64,000 nucleotides of DNA from Castellaniella sp049671645 (GCF_049671645.1 NZ_JBATVG010000014.1:186001-250000); one strand, 5' to 3'; numbered from the stretch's first letter, positions 16,986 to 26,484 are shown. Notes: generated by a model not told the origin, from the sequence alone. Program-made: numbers and translations.

Positions 16986-19900
16986 TCAGACAGTGCCGGC
17001 AACCCACTGCAAGGCTGAATCCATATCCACTGCCACGATTCGCGACACGCCTTGTTCCTGCATGGTGACTCCGACCAGCTGCCGCGCCATCTGCATGGCA
17101 ATTTTATTATGTGAAATAAAGAGAAACTGTGTCTGATTGCTCATGCCCCGCACCAGATTGGCGTAGCGTTCCGTATTGGCGTCATCCAGCGGCGCGTCGA
17201 CCTCGTCCAGCAGACAGAACGGCGCCGGATTGAGCTTGAACAGGGCAAACACCAGCGCCGTCGCGGTCAGGGCCTTTTCGCCGCCCGACAGCAGATGGAT
17301 CGTGCTGTTGCGCTTGCCGGGCGGCTGCGCCATGACCTGCACGCCGGCGTCCAGGATTTCATCGCCCGTCATGCTCAGGCGCGCCTCGCCGCCACCGAAC
17401 AGCTGCGGGAACAACTGCCCGAAATGCTGGTTCACCGTATCGAAAGTCTGGGACAGCAGTTCGCGGGTTTCCCGGTCGATCTTGCGGATGGCGTTTTCCA
17501 GCGTGTCGATGGCCGACAGCACGTCGTCGCGCTGACGGTCCAGGAATGTCTTGCGGTCCCGCGCGGCGGACAACTCATCGAGCGCGGCCAGATTGACCGC
17601 GCCCAGCGATTCGACGCGCCGGGTGATCCGCTGGACCTCGGACTGCAGCCAATCCAGCCGCTGCCACTGCGGCGGCTGTTCAGCCAGATGGCGCTGCAGA
17701 GCGGCCCGGTCCACCTGCCGGGCATCCAGCTGTTCGGCGTATTGTTCCACCGACAGGCGCGAGGCCTGTTCTTTCAGCTGCAATTCGGTGATCCGCGCCC
17801 TCAGAGGATCCAGGTTGCGCTCCAGCGTCAGGCGGCCTTCATCGGCTTCCCGCAGCGTGGCGGCGGCCTGATCCTGTTGCACACGCGCCAGACGCAAAGC
17901 CTCTTCTGATTCGGCCCGCGATTCCAGGGCGTCCTGCAAACCGGTCTGGGCTACGGACTCGTCCAGTTCGAACAATTCACCCTGCAGGGATTCCAGTTCG
18001 GTACCCGAGCGGCGGCTTTGCTCGGCCGCCAGTTGCAAAGTGCGGCGCAGCTCGTCCAGGCGAGTGCGCAGCGCGCGCACAGCATAGTCGGCCTCCTGGG
18101 CGGCGCGTTCCTGGTCGCGCCCCTGCTGGCGGGCCTGCTCGGCCTGGGCGGCCAGATCTTCGATCTGCATGTCCAGCGCCGCCTGCCGTTCCTGCTGTTC
18201 GGCCAGCACGGCATCCAGGGATTCGAACCGGGTCTCGGCCTCGTCGCGCCGGGCGGCCAATTCAAGCTGCTGCGCCTCGACATCCTTCAGATCGCCGTCC
18301 AGGCGGCGAGCCTGGTCGTCGGAGCGAGCCATCTGCTGGCTGATCTGATGATGCTGCATCCGTGCATCGTGCTGGGCCTGCATGCGTTCGGCGATCTGCA
18401 GCCGCGCCGGCTGCAAGGCCTGTTCCAGGGCGCGGCGCTCGGCATCCGCGCGCGCATGGGCATCCAATGCCTGGTCGGCGATCAACTGGGCCGCCTTGAT
18501 TTCACGAGCCAGATTGTCGATCTGCTGCTGACGCGCCAGCAGACCGGCCTGTTCGGAGTCCGCCGCGTAAAACCGCACGCTGCAGACATCGACGCGATGC
18601 CCGGCCTGCACGACCCACAGCCCTGCGGGCGGCAGTTCGGTCCGACGCGACAGGGCCTGGCCCAGATCGTCGGAGACATACACCCCCTGCAGCCAGTCGG
18701 CCAGCAAAGGCTGCAGCGCGGCATCCCGCACCCGTACCCGATCCAGCAAGAGAGCGGCCCCCGCCGGCGCCGGCGCCGGGCTCGGCGCCTGGGCGGGAGC
18801 CTGATAAAAAGCCAGGCGGGCGGGCGGCGCATCCTGCGCAAACGCGCGCACATGATCCAGCGTGCGCAGTCCCAACGCGTTCATGCGTTCGTGCAAGACG
18901 GCTTCCAGCGCCGTTTCCCAGCCGGCATCCACCTGCAATTGCTGCCACAGGCGTCCCAGGCCCTGCAGTTCCTGGCGCTGCAGCCAGGGTTCCAGGGCAT
19001 CTTCGGACTGGATTTTTTCCTGCAAGGCAATCAGCGCCTGGCGGCGGGCGTCCAGCCGTTCCAGATCGAGCCGGGCCGCCTGGCTGGCCTGCTGCGCCCG
19101 CGCCCCGGCGGACTCCAGGTCCGGCTGCCGGGATTCCAGCTCCAGCAGGCGCGCCTGGGCTTCTTCCAGGCGCGCCTCGGCCACCGCGCACTCGCCCGCC
19201 CAGCGCTGCAATTCCGCCGGGTCCGGCATCCCCAGCGCCTGGCGTTCGTCCTGCAGACGCTGGCGGCGGTCGTCCAGGCCGCGCCACTGATGATCGGCAT
19301 CGCGCTGCGACTGGGCCGCCAGCGCCAGATCCTGTTCGGTGCGGGCCAGGCCGCGCCGCCACTCATCCCGCTGCAGGTTCAGCGCCCGCAGACGCTCATC
19401 CAGTTCCGGCAAGCCGTCCTGAGCCGATTGGGCCTGGACGGCCAGGGTCTCGGCCCGGGCCAGCGCCTCGTCAATCTGTTCCTGGACTTCCTCGATGGCC
19501 GCCTGGCTATGGGTCTGCTGATCGCCCCATTCCTGCAGCTGGGACTGCAGCTGGGTGCGCCGCGCCTGCAGGCGATGGCGGGAATCGACCACGTGGCGGA
19601 TCTCGGCCTCCAGGCGGCTGACCTGGGCCCCCGCCTCGAACACGCGCCCCTGAGCCTGGTGCACCGCCTCGCTGGCGGTGAAATGGCCCTCGCGCCGGGA
19701 TTCCAGATCGGTTTCCAGGGCTCGCAGGCCCGCCACAGCCGATTCCAGTTCGGCCTGGGCGCGCTCCGTGTCCGCGGCCAGCGTCTGGCGGCTTTCGCGG
19801 GCGGCCTGTTCACGCAACAGCCACAAGGCATGCTGTTTGAGTTCGCCCTCGGTCTGCAAGGCCCGGTAGTCGGAGGCGACCCGGGCCTGCGATTCCAGTT

Positions 19901-20519
19901 TTTCCAGCTGCGCGGCCAGTTCACGCAGAATGTCTTCCAGGCGCGTCAGGTTTTCACGGGTATCCTGCAGGCGGTTTTCCGTTTCGCGACGGCGTTCCTT
20001 GTAGCGGGACACGCCGGCGGCTTCTTCGAGATAGACACGCAATTCCTCGGGACGCGCCTCGATCAGGCGGTTGATCATGCCCTGACCGATGATGGCGTAA
20101 CCGCGCGTGCCCAGGCCGGTGCCCAGGAAAATATCGTGGATGTCGCGCCGTCGCACGGGCTGGTTGTTGACGAAATAGCTGCTGGCGCCGTCGCGCGTCA
20201 GGATGCGGCGCACCGCGATTTCCGCGAAGGTCGACCACTGGCCCGCAGCCCGGCCCTGGCTGTTGTCGAAAACCAGTTCGACCGACGCGCGGGCGGCGGG
20301 CTTGCGCTGCCCCGACCCGTTGAAGATCACATCCTGCATCGAGGCGCCGCGCAATTCGGAGGCCTTGGTTTCCCCCAGCACCCAGCGCACGGCGTCGATG
20401 ATGTTGGACTTGCCGCAGCCGTTGGGGCCCACCACGCCGACCAGTTCACTGGGCGTGGGAATCACGGTCGGATCCACAAAGGACTTGAATCCGGCAAGTT
20501 TTATCTGCGTGAGGCGCAC
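16986..20519 (-). CDS. smc: Chromosome segregation protein SMC
   Basis: Condensin ATPase, 1177 aa with the GTG start (VRLTQIKLAGFKSFVDPT). Walker A is GPNGCGKSN near residue 32. Two long coiled coils flank a hinge at about 500-640 (DAGWETALEAVLHERMNALG). The C-terminal head has the signature LLSGGEKALTATALVFALF and Walker B FCLLDEVDAPLDD. The frame continues upstream of the GTG for 53 codons without SMC-like sequence, so GTG at 20519 is preferred. It is transcribed just ahead of zipA (19-base gap). Confidence 0.97.
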   Translation of the reverse strand: MRLTQIKLAGFKSFVDPTVIPTPSELVGVVGPNGCGKSNIIDAVRWVLGETKASELRGASMQDVIFNGSGQRKPAARASVELVFDNSQGRAAGQWSTFAEIAVRRILTRDGASSYFVNNQPVRRRDIHDIFLGTGLGTRGYAIIGQGMINRLIEARPEELRVYLEEAAGVSRYKERRRETENRLQDTRENLTRLEDILRELAAQLEKLESQARVASDYRALQTEGELKQHALWLLREQAARESRQTLAADTERAQAELESAVAGLRALETDLESRREGHFTASEAVHQAQGRVFEAGAQVSRLEAEIRHVVDSRHRLQARRTQLQSQLQEWGDQQTHSQAAIEEVQEQIDEALARAETLAVQAQSAQDGLPELDERLRALNLQRDEWRRGLARTEQDLALAAQSQRDADHQWRGLDDRRQRLQDERQALGMPDPAELQRWAGECAVAEARLEEAQARLLELESRQPDLESAGARAQQASQAARLDLERLDARRQALIALQEKIQSEDALEPWLQRQELQGLGRLWQQLQVDAGWETALEAVLHERMNALGLRTLDHVRAFAQDAPPARLAFYQAPAQAPSPAPAPAGAALLLDRVRVRDAALQPLLADWLQGVYVSDDLGQALSRRTELPPAGLWVVQAGHRVDVCSVRFYAADSEQAGLLARQQQIDNLAREIKAAQLIADQALDAHARADAERRALEQALQPARLQIAERMQAQHDARMQHHQISQQMARSDDQARRLDGDLKDVEAQQLELAARRDEAETRFESLDAVLAEQQERQAALDMQIEDLAAQAEQARQQGRDQERAAQEADYAVRALRTRLDELRRTLQLAAEQSRRSGTELESLQGELFELDESVAQTGLQDALESRAESEEALRLARVQQDQAAATLREADEGRLTLERNLDPLRARITELQLKEQASRLSVEQYAEQLDARQVDRAALQRHLAEQPPQWQRLDWLQSEVQRITRRVESLGAVNLAALDELSAARDRKTFLDRQRDDVLSAIDTLENAIRKIDRETRELLSQTFDTVNQHFGQLFPQLFGGGEARLSMTGDEILDAGVQVMAQPPGKRNSTIHLLSGGEKALTATALVFALFKLNPAPFCLLDEVDAPLDDANTERYANLVRGMSNQTQFLFISHNKIAMQMARQLVGVTMQEQGVSRIVAVDMDSALQWVAGTV

Positions 20520-20692
20520 GGAAGTCTGGTGGGCAAAATTCGAGTGAATCGCAACAGCGTATGATAACGCACCAGGATAAGCCCCCTGGCAGGGCCGCCC
20601 CGTCCGGGCCCAGTAACCCGCTATACTGCAACTCCATTTTACAGTCGCGCACCTTAGTGCCGACCTGCCACCACTCACTTCGGGGTCCGCGA

Positions 20693-21997
20693 TTGAACAA
20701 GGGCTTTTTCATGGTCATGGCCGCGCAGGCGCTGTCCTCCATCGCGGACAACGCCCTGCTGATCGCCGCCATCGGGCTGATCGCCGATCTCAGCGGCCCG
20801 GACTGGATGGCCCCCATGATGAAGTGGTGGTTCGCCCTGGCCTACGTGGTGCTGGCGGCTTTCGTGGGGGCCTTTGCCGATTCTTTCCCCAAGGGCCGGG
20901 TCATGTTCGCCACCAACGCGCTCAAGACCTGCGGCTGCCTGCTGATGTTCAGCTATGGGGCCTTCGGGTTCAGCCATGGGCACCAGTTGGTGCTGATTTT
21001 CGTCGCCTACACCATCGTCGGCATAGGCGCAGCCGCCTATTCCCCGGCAAAATACGGCATCGTCACCGAAATGCTGGCTCCCGAGCTGCTGGTCAAGGGC
21101 AATAGCTGGATCGAAGGCCTGACGGTCCTGTCCGTCATCATCGGCACCGTGCTGGGCGGGGTGTTGATCAGCCCGTCGGTATCCGCCTGGCTGATGTCCT
21201 TCGACTGGGTGGACAGCCTGGTCAACAACACGGCGCAATGCGCCATCCTGATGATCGGCCTGGTCTACGTGGCCGCCGCCATCTGCAATCTGCTGATCCC
21301 GGACACCCACGCCTTCTATCCCCGCCAGCAGACCCGCCCGGCGGCGCTGATCCGCAATTTCACCACCTATGTGCGCATCCTGTGGTCGGACAAGCTCGGC
21401 CAGATCTCCCTGGCGGTCACGACCCTGTTCTGGGGGGCGGGCGCCACGCTGCAATTCATCGTCATCGAGTGGGGCGCCCAGCACCTGGGCTACCGCCTGG
21501 ACCAGGCCTCCGTGCTGATGGGCGTCGCCGCCTTCGGCACCGTGATCGGCGCCATCCTGGCTGGCCGCGTCCCCTTGCGCCGCGCCCTCAGCGTGCTGCC
21601 TGTCGGCGTGGCGATGGGTCTGGTCGTGCTGCTGATGCCGCTGGTCTACCAGCCCTTCGCCGTCTACTGTCTGCTGCTGCTGATCGGCGGCCTGTCGGGC
21701 TATTTCGTCGTGCCCATGAACGCCCTGCTGCAGCACCGGGGCCACGTGCTGCTGTCGGCGGGTCATTCGATCGCCGTGCAGAATTTCAACGAGCAGCTGA
21801 ACATCCTGCTGATGCTGGCCGTCTACAGCCTGATGCTGTGGCTGGGCCTGCCCATCAACGCCATCATTGCGCTCTTCGGCGTGCTGGTCGCCTGCCTGAT
21901 GGTCGTCTTCATCCAGTGGAACCGCCTGAATCACCGCGCCCACCCCGAACTGGAGCAGCAGATCGGGCAGACCGGCCACGGGACGGCGCTACGCTAG
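20693..21997 (+). CDS. lplT: Lysophospholipid transporter LplT-like MFS protein
   Basis: Inner-membrane major facilitator, 434 aa, with about 12 helices. The N terminus MNKGFFMVMAAQALSSIADN followed by ALLIAAIGLIADL matches the LplT family, which flips lysophospholipids across the inner membrane for re-acylation. Further family landmarks are SPAKYGIVTEMLAPELLVKG and VPMNALLQHRGHVLLSAGHS. A TTG start at 20693 fits the family N terminus best; ATG at 20711 is an alternative that trims the first helix. No aas acyltransferase gene lies next to it here. Confidence 0.88.
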   Translation: MNKGFFMVMAAQALSSIADNALLIAAIGLIADLSGPDWMAPMMKWWFALAYVVLAAFVGAFADSFPKGRVMFATNALKTCGCLLMFSYGAFGFSHGHQLVLIFVAYTIVGIGAAAYSPAKYGIVTEMLAPELLVKGNSWIEGLTVLSVIIGTVLGGVLISPSVSAWLMSFDWVDSLVNNTAQCAILMIGLVYVAAAICNLLIPDTHAFYPRQQTRPAALIRNFTTYVRILWSDKLGQISLAVTTLFWGAGATLQFIVIEWGAQHLGYRLDQASVLMGVAAFGTVIGAILAGRVPLRRALSVLPVGVAMGLVVLLMPLVYQPFAVYCLLLLIGGLSGYFVVPMNALLQHRGHVLLSAGHSIAVQNFNEQLNILLMLAVYSLMLWLGLPINAIIALFGVLVACLMVVFIQWNRLNHRAHPELEQQIGQTGHGTALR

Positions 21998-22007
21998 CCG
22001 GATGGGC

Positions 22008-22919
22008 TCAGGGGGCGGCGCTCTCCGGATCGGCCGCCTGCACAGCCCGCGCCAAGCCCACCAGGTCCCGCCATGCCTCGGCCTTCAGCGCCGAGCGCAC
22101 CAGGAGCGATGCCGGCTGGTGCGTCACCCAGACCGGGATTTCGCGGCCATCCTCTTGCCGATAGCGATGGGCGGCGCCGCGCAGGACGTCCAGATCCGCC
22201 GTGTCGCCCAGCACCGCCTGGGCGGCGACCCGCCCCAGCGCCAGAATCCAGCGCGGCTGCAGCAAGGCAATTTCACGATGCAGATACGGCACGCAAGCGG
22301 CCACTTCCGCAGCATCGGGCTCGTGCCCGCCCGGCGCCCGGCATTTCACCACATAGGTGCCATAGCGGGAATCCGCCTGCGGCAGATGGACGGCGGCCAG
22401 CATGGCAGCCAGCAGGCGGCCGGAATCACCCTGGAACGGCTGGCCGGCAACCTCGTCATCGATGCCGGGCTGCTCCGCCACGATCAAGTAATACGGGTGG
22501 GCTGCCTGGCCCGCGCCTGACACGGCGCGCAGCCGCTGCTGATGCCGGAGGCATTGCTGGCAGGCCTCCGCCATCCGGGCCAATGTGGCCAGATCGGCGT
22601 CTCCCACCCGCGGCGCCGGCTGGACGGCAGGCGCCGCGGCCGGAGCCCGGGCGGAAGGCCCGGACGGACGCGCCACCGGCCCGCCCTGGGCAGGCTCGTC
22701 GGCAGCGCCGGGAGCCATCGGAGCGGGCAAGCGCGCCGATGGTCCGTCATGGACGGGGCGGGCATCCTGTGCGGCCGCTGGCGGCGGCACGGGCTGCGCC
22801 ACCGGGGCGTCTCCCGCGGACGCCGCCACCGGGGCGATGGGCCGCACATCCAGCCAATGCAGGTCCAGCCCGATTTCCGCCAGCCAGGCGGCCTGCGCCG
22901 GGCGCAACTGGGGCTTCAT
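22008..22919 (-). CDS. Uracil-DNA glycosylase, iron-sulfur (family 4-like)
   Basis: Base-excision repair enzyme, 303 aa. The catalytic domain (about 140-300) carries the family motif VAEQPGIDDEVAGQPFQGDS followed by GRLL, the segment YVVKCRAPGGHEP, ILALGRVAAQAVLG and a THQPASLL motif. Cysteines CQQC, VKC and AACVPY are spaced as in the 4Fe-4S cluster of family-4 glycosylases. Residues about 35-135 form an Ala/Pro-rich low-complexity linker behind a short conserved N-terminal helix. The ATG overlaps the stop of the tsaB-rimI gene (ATGA). In the uracil pocket motif the usual HPS/HPA is HQPA. Confidence 0.88.
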   Translation of the reverse strand: MKPQLRPAQAAWLAEIGLDLHWLDVRPIAPVAASAGDAPVAQPVPPPAAAQDARPVHDGPSARLPAPMAPGAADEPAQGGPVARPSGPSARAPAAAPAVQPAPRVGDADLATLARMAEACQQCLRHQQRLRAVSGAGQAAHPYYLIVAEQPGIDDEVAGQPFQGDSGRLLAAMLAAVHLPQADSRYGTYVVKCRAPGGHEPDAAEVAACVPYLHREIALLQPRWILALGRVAAQAVLGDTADLDVLRGAAHRYRQEDGREIPVWVTHQPASLLVRSALKAEAWRDLVGLARAVQAADPESAAP

Positions 22920-24157
22920 GCCGGGATTTCCTGAAACGTCAGCGTCATGATCCAGGCGTCCTCCCGGGCGCCATGGGCCGCCGGGTAATAGCCGCGCCGC
23001 AAGCCCAATTGCCGAAAGCCGTGCTGCTGGTAGAAGGCGACGGCCCGGATATTGCTGGGACGCACCTCCAGCGTCAGCGCCGGCAGGCCCGCCTGATGGC
23101 AGTGCGCCGCGCAATAGCGCAGCAGTTCGGCCCCCACGCCCTGTCGCTGGCTGTCGGGGCGCACCCCGATGACCAGCAGATGGGCCATGTCCGGCGCATC
23201 CATGACCAGAGCGAACCCCAGCAGGGCCCCCAGGCGGCGCACGACCCAGCCCCGATATCCGGCGGCCAGGCCATCGGCAAAATTCTGCCGCGTCCAGGGA
23301 AAGGACTGGACTTGCCGTTCGATCGCGGCGACCTCGTCCAGATCCGTCATCCCCATGTCGTGCACCGACCAGCGCGCCGCATCCGCCTGGGGATTGCCGC
23401 CCAGCCCTCCCGCCCGCTCGACCGTGGTGTAGGCGACTTTGTCGCGCACATAGGCCGGCGCGGCCAGGGCCGCGTCCAGGGTCCGCCCCTGTTGCCAGGC
23501 GCGCGCGGCCATGCGGGCCACCGTGGAGGCATGGGCGCAGACCCGCTCATCGCCGCTCGCCGCGACCTCGGCCCCCAGCGCACGCAATTCCCCGGCCAGG
23601 CCGGGAAAGACGTCCAGGGCATCCCCATGCGCCGCCCACCCGCTCCCGGCCCGCATGGCCCAGGCGGCCGATTGGTCGGCAACCCAGGCGGTCGCATCGG
23701 ACCGGGCGATCAGGGCCGGGGCCTGCAAAGTCGTCCATTCGCCCTCGACGCATTGATAGGCGGCGGCGTAAATCTCGTTCATACGGGCATCCTGCAGGAC
23801 CAGGTGGACGCCGGAGGCATCCGCCCCCGCCTGCTGGAAGGCCAGCGCGCACAGAGAATCCACCGGCAGCACCGGAATATCCAAGGCGACGGCCAGGCCC
23901 TGCGCCACGCCGCACGCCACCCGCAGGCCCGTAAACCCCCCCGGCCCCTGTCCGAAGGCCACCGCGGACAGGTCGGCGCGGCTCAGGCCGGCGTCGGCCA
24001 GCAACTGCTGAGCCAGCGGCAGAATGCGCTCGGCGTGTTCCTGGCGGCCTTCGTGCTGCGCGACGCGCAGGCGCATGCGCCCGGCGGCCTGCGACAACAA
24101 GGCGACGCTGCAAAGAGAGCTTGATGTTTCAAACGCTAGAATGTGAAAATCGTCCAT
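22916..24157 (-). CDS. TsaB-RimI fusion: tRNA t6A-synthesis subunit and ribosomal-protein acetyltransferase
   Basis: A 413-aa protein with two complete domains. Residues about 1-255 are TsaB, the non-catalytic partner of TsaD in t6A37 tRNA modification (ILAFETSSSLCSVALL, then FGQGPGGFTGLRVACGVAQG). Residues about 265-410 are a GNAT acetyltransferase of the RimI type (LLVIGVRPDSQRQGVGAELL, then LTLEVRPSNIRAVAFYQQHG). In most bacteria these are neighbouring separate genes. There is no stop or frameshift between them, so the fusion looks genuine. The gene is divergent from ompR. Confidence 0.93.
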   Translation of the reverse strand: MDDFHILAFETSSSLCSVALLSQAAGRMRLRVAQHEGRQEHAERILPLAQQLLADAGLSRADLSAVAFGQGPGGFTGLRVACGVAQGLAVALDIPVLPVDSLCALAFQQAGADASGVHLVLQDARMNEIYAAAYQCVEGEWTTLQAPALIARSDATAWVADQSAAWAMRAGSGWAAHGDALDVFPGLAGELRALGAEVAASGDERVCAHASTVARMAARAWQQGRTLDAALAAPAYVRDKVAYTTVERAGGLGGNPQADAARWSVHDMGMTDLDEVAAIERQVQSFPWTRQNFADGLAAGYRGWVVRRLGALLGFALVMDAPDMAHLLVIGVRPDSQRQGVGAELLRYCAAHCHQAGLPALTLEVRPSNIRAVAFYQQHGFRQLGLRRGYYPAAHGAREDAWIMTLTFQEIPA

Positions 24158-24246
24158 GGCGCTGTTATTTTAATGGAGGAGCGACCCGCACTGGATCCGG
24201 CCGCGCATCTGGTCTTTCCGCCGGCCCTACTTACGACACAACCAAA

Positions 24247-24276
24247 CGCTTATTGTGTAATTTGTTGTGATAAGCG
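24247..24276. promoter_or_regulatory. Inverted repeat in the tsaB-rimI / ompR divergent region
   Basis: CGCTTAT (24247-24253) and ATAAGCG (24270-24276) form a 7-bp inverted repeat separated by 16 AT-rich bases, about 40 bases upstream of the ompR start. The spacing suits a dimeric regulator bound on one face of the helix. The bound protein is unknown; autoregulation by OmpR is only a guess. Confidence 0.4.
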
Positions 24277-24312
24277 CTGGTGCTGTTTTCCCGACCCTGT
24301 TACATTTTCCTC

Positions 24313-25047
24313 ATGAATACACATAACCAGACCCTCACCCGCAAGATCCTGATCGTCGACGACGATCCCCGCTTGCGCGACCTGTTGCGGCGTTATCTGT
24401 CCGAACAGGGGTTCAACGTCTACGTGGCCGAAGACGCGAAAGAAATGGCCAAGCTCTGGCAGCGGGAACACTTCGACCTGCTGGTGCTCGACCTGATGCT
24501 GCCCGGCGAGGACGGTCTGTCGATCTGCCGCCGCCTGCGGGGCAATCACGACAACACGCCCATCATCATGCTGACCGCCAAGGCCGAGGAAATCGACCGC
24601 ATCGTCGGTCTGGAAATGGGGGCCGACGACTACCTGACCAAGCCCTTCAACCCCCGCGAACTGCTGGCCCGCGTCAACGCGATCCTGCGCCGCCGGGGCA
24701 CTGAAGAACATCCGGGCGCGCCCAGCCAGGAAAACGAATCCGTCGAATTCGGACCGTACGTGCTGAATCTGTCCACCCGCACGCTGATGAAGAGCGGCGA
24801 ATCCGTTCCCATCACCACGGGCGAATTTTCAGTGCTGAAGGTCTTCGCCCGCCACCCCAAGGTCCCGCTCTCGCGCGACAAACTGATGGAACTGGCCCGA
24901 GGCCGCGAATACGAAGCCTTCGACCGCAGCCTGGATGTCCAGATCTCGCGCCTGCGCAAACTCATCGAACCCAATCCTTCCAAACCGGTGTTCATCCAGA
25001 CGGTCTGGGGACTGGGCTACGTCTTCGTCCCCGACGGCGGACAATAA
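24313..25047 (+). CDS. ompR: Two-component response regulator OmpR
   Basis: Response regulator, 244 aa. The receiver domain (about 8-122) has the acidic pocket VDDDPRLRD, phosphoacceptor Asp in LLVLDLMLPGEDGLS, and the TAK and GADDYLTKPFNPRELLARVN motifs. The C-terminal winged helix carries TTGEFSVLKVFARHP and SLDVQISRLRKLIEPNPSKP. The ATG at 24313 (MNTHNQTLTRKILIVDDD) matches the OmpR N terminus. envZ follows 45 bases later. The expected role is osmotic or envelope-stress control of porins; targets are not visible here. Confidence 0.94.
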   Translation: MNTHNQTLTRKILIVDDDPRLRDLLRRYLSEQGFNVYVAEDAKEMAKLWQREHFDLLVLDLMLPGEDGLSICRRLRGNHDNTPIIMLTAKAEEIDRIVGLEMGADDYLTKPFNPRELLARVNAILRRRGTEEHPGAPSQENESVEFGPYVLNLSTRTLMKSGESVPITTGEFSVLKVFARHPKVPLSRDKLMELARGREYEAFDRSLDVQISRLRKLIEPNPSKPVFIQTVWGLGYVFVPDGGQ

Positions 25048-25056
25048 TCGTTGCAC

Positions 25057-25083
25057 GGCCCGCAGGGGACTCTCCTGCGGGCC
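25057..25083 (+). terminator. Terminator-like hairpin between ompR and envZ
   Basis: A perfect 10-bp stem (GGCCCGCAGG 25057-25066; CCTGCGGGCC 25074-25083) with a seven-base loop, followed by TTTCCTGT. It lies ten bases after the ompR stop and ten bases before the envZ start. The T-run is short, so it may only reduce read-through and lower the EnvZ:OmpR ratio, or act as an mRNA processing stem. Confidence 0.5.
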
Positions 25084-25092
25084 TTTCCTGTC

Positions 25093-26484
25093 ATGATGCT
25101 CGTCAAACGGCTTCGGCGCGCCATCCTGCCCCGGTTGCGCCTGGGATTGTTCACCCGCTCCTTTCTGCTGATCGCCTTCCTGATGCTGGTCAGCCTGGGC
25201 GCATGGCTGCAGATCGTCTTCAACATCGAGGAAGGCCCCCGCGCCGTCCAGCTGGCCCAGCGCATCGCCACCACGGTCAGCATCACGCGCTCGGCCCTGG
25301 TCTACGCGCCGCCGCAAGTCCGCCCGGCCCTGCTGCTGGACCTGGCCACCCAGGAAAGCCTGCGGGTGCAGCCGCGCGAATCCACCGACGTCCTCGAACC
25401 CCTGCCCCACACGGCGTACTGGGACAATGTCTCGACCGAGATCCGCAACCGCCTGGGGTCGCAGACCGCCATGATGTGGGCCGTCAACCAGGTGCCCGGC
25501 ATCTGGATCAGCTTCCAGATCGACGGCACGCTCTACTGGCTGGTGTTCGACCGCGACCAACTGCGGCTGACCACAGGCCGCGAGTGGCTGGGCTGGGTAG
25601 CCGCATCCCTGATGCTGGCGCTGCTGGGAGCCGCCGTCAGCGTGCGCTTCATCAACCATCCCCTGGCGCAGCTGGCCAAGGTCGCCCAGCAACTGGCGCG
25701 CGGGGAAACCCCCACCCCATTGCCTGAAAAAGGGCCCATCGAAATCCGCGACATGAACATCGCCTTCAACCGCATGTCCCGGGACCTGCGGCAGAACGAG
25801 GCCGACCGGGAAATCATGCTGGCGGGCATCTCGCACGATCTGCGCACGCCGCTGGCCCGCATCCGCCTGGAAATCGAAATGAGCCACATGAGCGACGAGG
25901 CGCGCCAGGCGATCGACGACGACCTGGCGCAGATCAATCACAGTATCGGCCAGCTGATGGAATACGCCCGCCCTGCGGGACAGGTGCCCGAGACCGGCAT
26001 CGACGTCTCGCGGGTGCTGCAGGACCTGCTGGAACGCGAACGCAGCCATACCGAATCCCTGGGCGGCGACCTGCAGGCCGGCATCGAACCGGGCCTGCAG
26101 GCGCGCATCAGCGCCAACGATCTGAAGCGCATCGTCAGCAACCTGATCGAAAACGCCCGGCGCTACGGCCGCAGCGTCAGCGATGATCGCGCCCACATCG
26201 TGCTGCGGGCCTACCAGAGCGGCAACCTGTTGCGCATCGAAGTGCAGGATCATGGCGTGGGCATTCCGCACGCGGACGTCCAGCGCCTGCTGCGCCCGTT
26301 TGCCCGGGGCGAGTCCGCGCGCACCGGCGTCAGCGGCGCCGGCCTGGGCCTGTCCATCGTGGAACGGCTGCTGGGCCAGGTAGGCGGGAAATTCGAACTG
26401 ATTTCCCAGCCCACGCAGGGGCTGCTGGCGCGCATCGAAATACCCAAGGCCAAGGCGCGGCCGGCCGACAAGGCCATGGCGTAG
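25093..26484 (+). CDS. envZ: Two-component sensor histidine kinase EnvZ
   Basis: Membrane sensor kinase, 463 aa. Helix 1 is RLGLFTRSFLLIAFLMLVSL, followed by a periplasmic domain (about 45-165) and a second helix (WLGWVAASLMLALLGAAVSV). Next come HAMP, the phosphoacceptor motif AGISHDLRTPLARIRLEIEM, and a catalytic ATPase domain with N box LIENARRYGRS, VQDHGVGIP and GAGLGLSIVERLL. The ATG at 25093 is preferred; a TTG at 25051 would start inside the hairpin. EnvZ phosphorylates and dephosphorylates OmpR. Confidence 0.93.
   Translation: MMLVKRLRRAILPRLRLGLFTRSFLLIAFLMLVSLGAWLQIVFNIEEGPRAVQLAQRIATTVSITRSALVYAPPQVRPALLLDLATQESLRVQPRESTDVLEPLPHTAYWDNVSTEIRNRLGSQTAMMWAVNQVPGIWISFQIDGTLYWLVFDRDQLRLTTGREWLGWVAASLMLALLGAAVSVRFINHPLAQLAKVAQQLARGETPTPLPEKGPIEIRDMNIAFNRMSRDLRQNEADREIMLAGISHDLRTPLARIRLEIEMSHMSDEARQAIDDDLAQINHSIGQLMEYARPAGQVPETGIDVSRVLQDLLERERSHTESLGGDLQAGIEPGLQARISANDLKRIVSNLIENARRYGRSVSDDRAHIVLRAYQSGNLLRIEVQDHGVGIPHADVQRLLRPFARGESARTGVSGAGLGLSIVERLLGQVGGKFELISQPTQGLLARIEIPKAKARPADKAMA

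Noticed and set aside
18018..20564. An 848-codon open frame opposite smc
   Set aside because: Same mirror-frame effect; smc has all ABC motifs on the minus strand.
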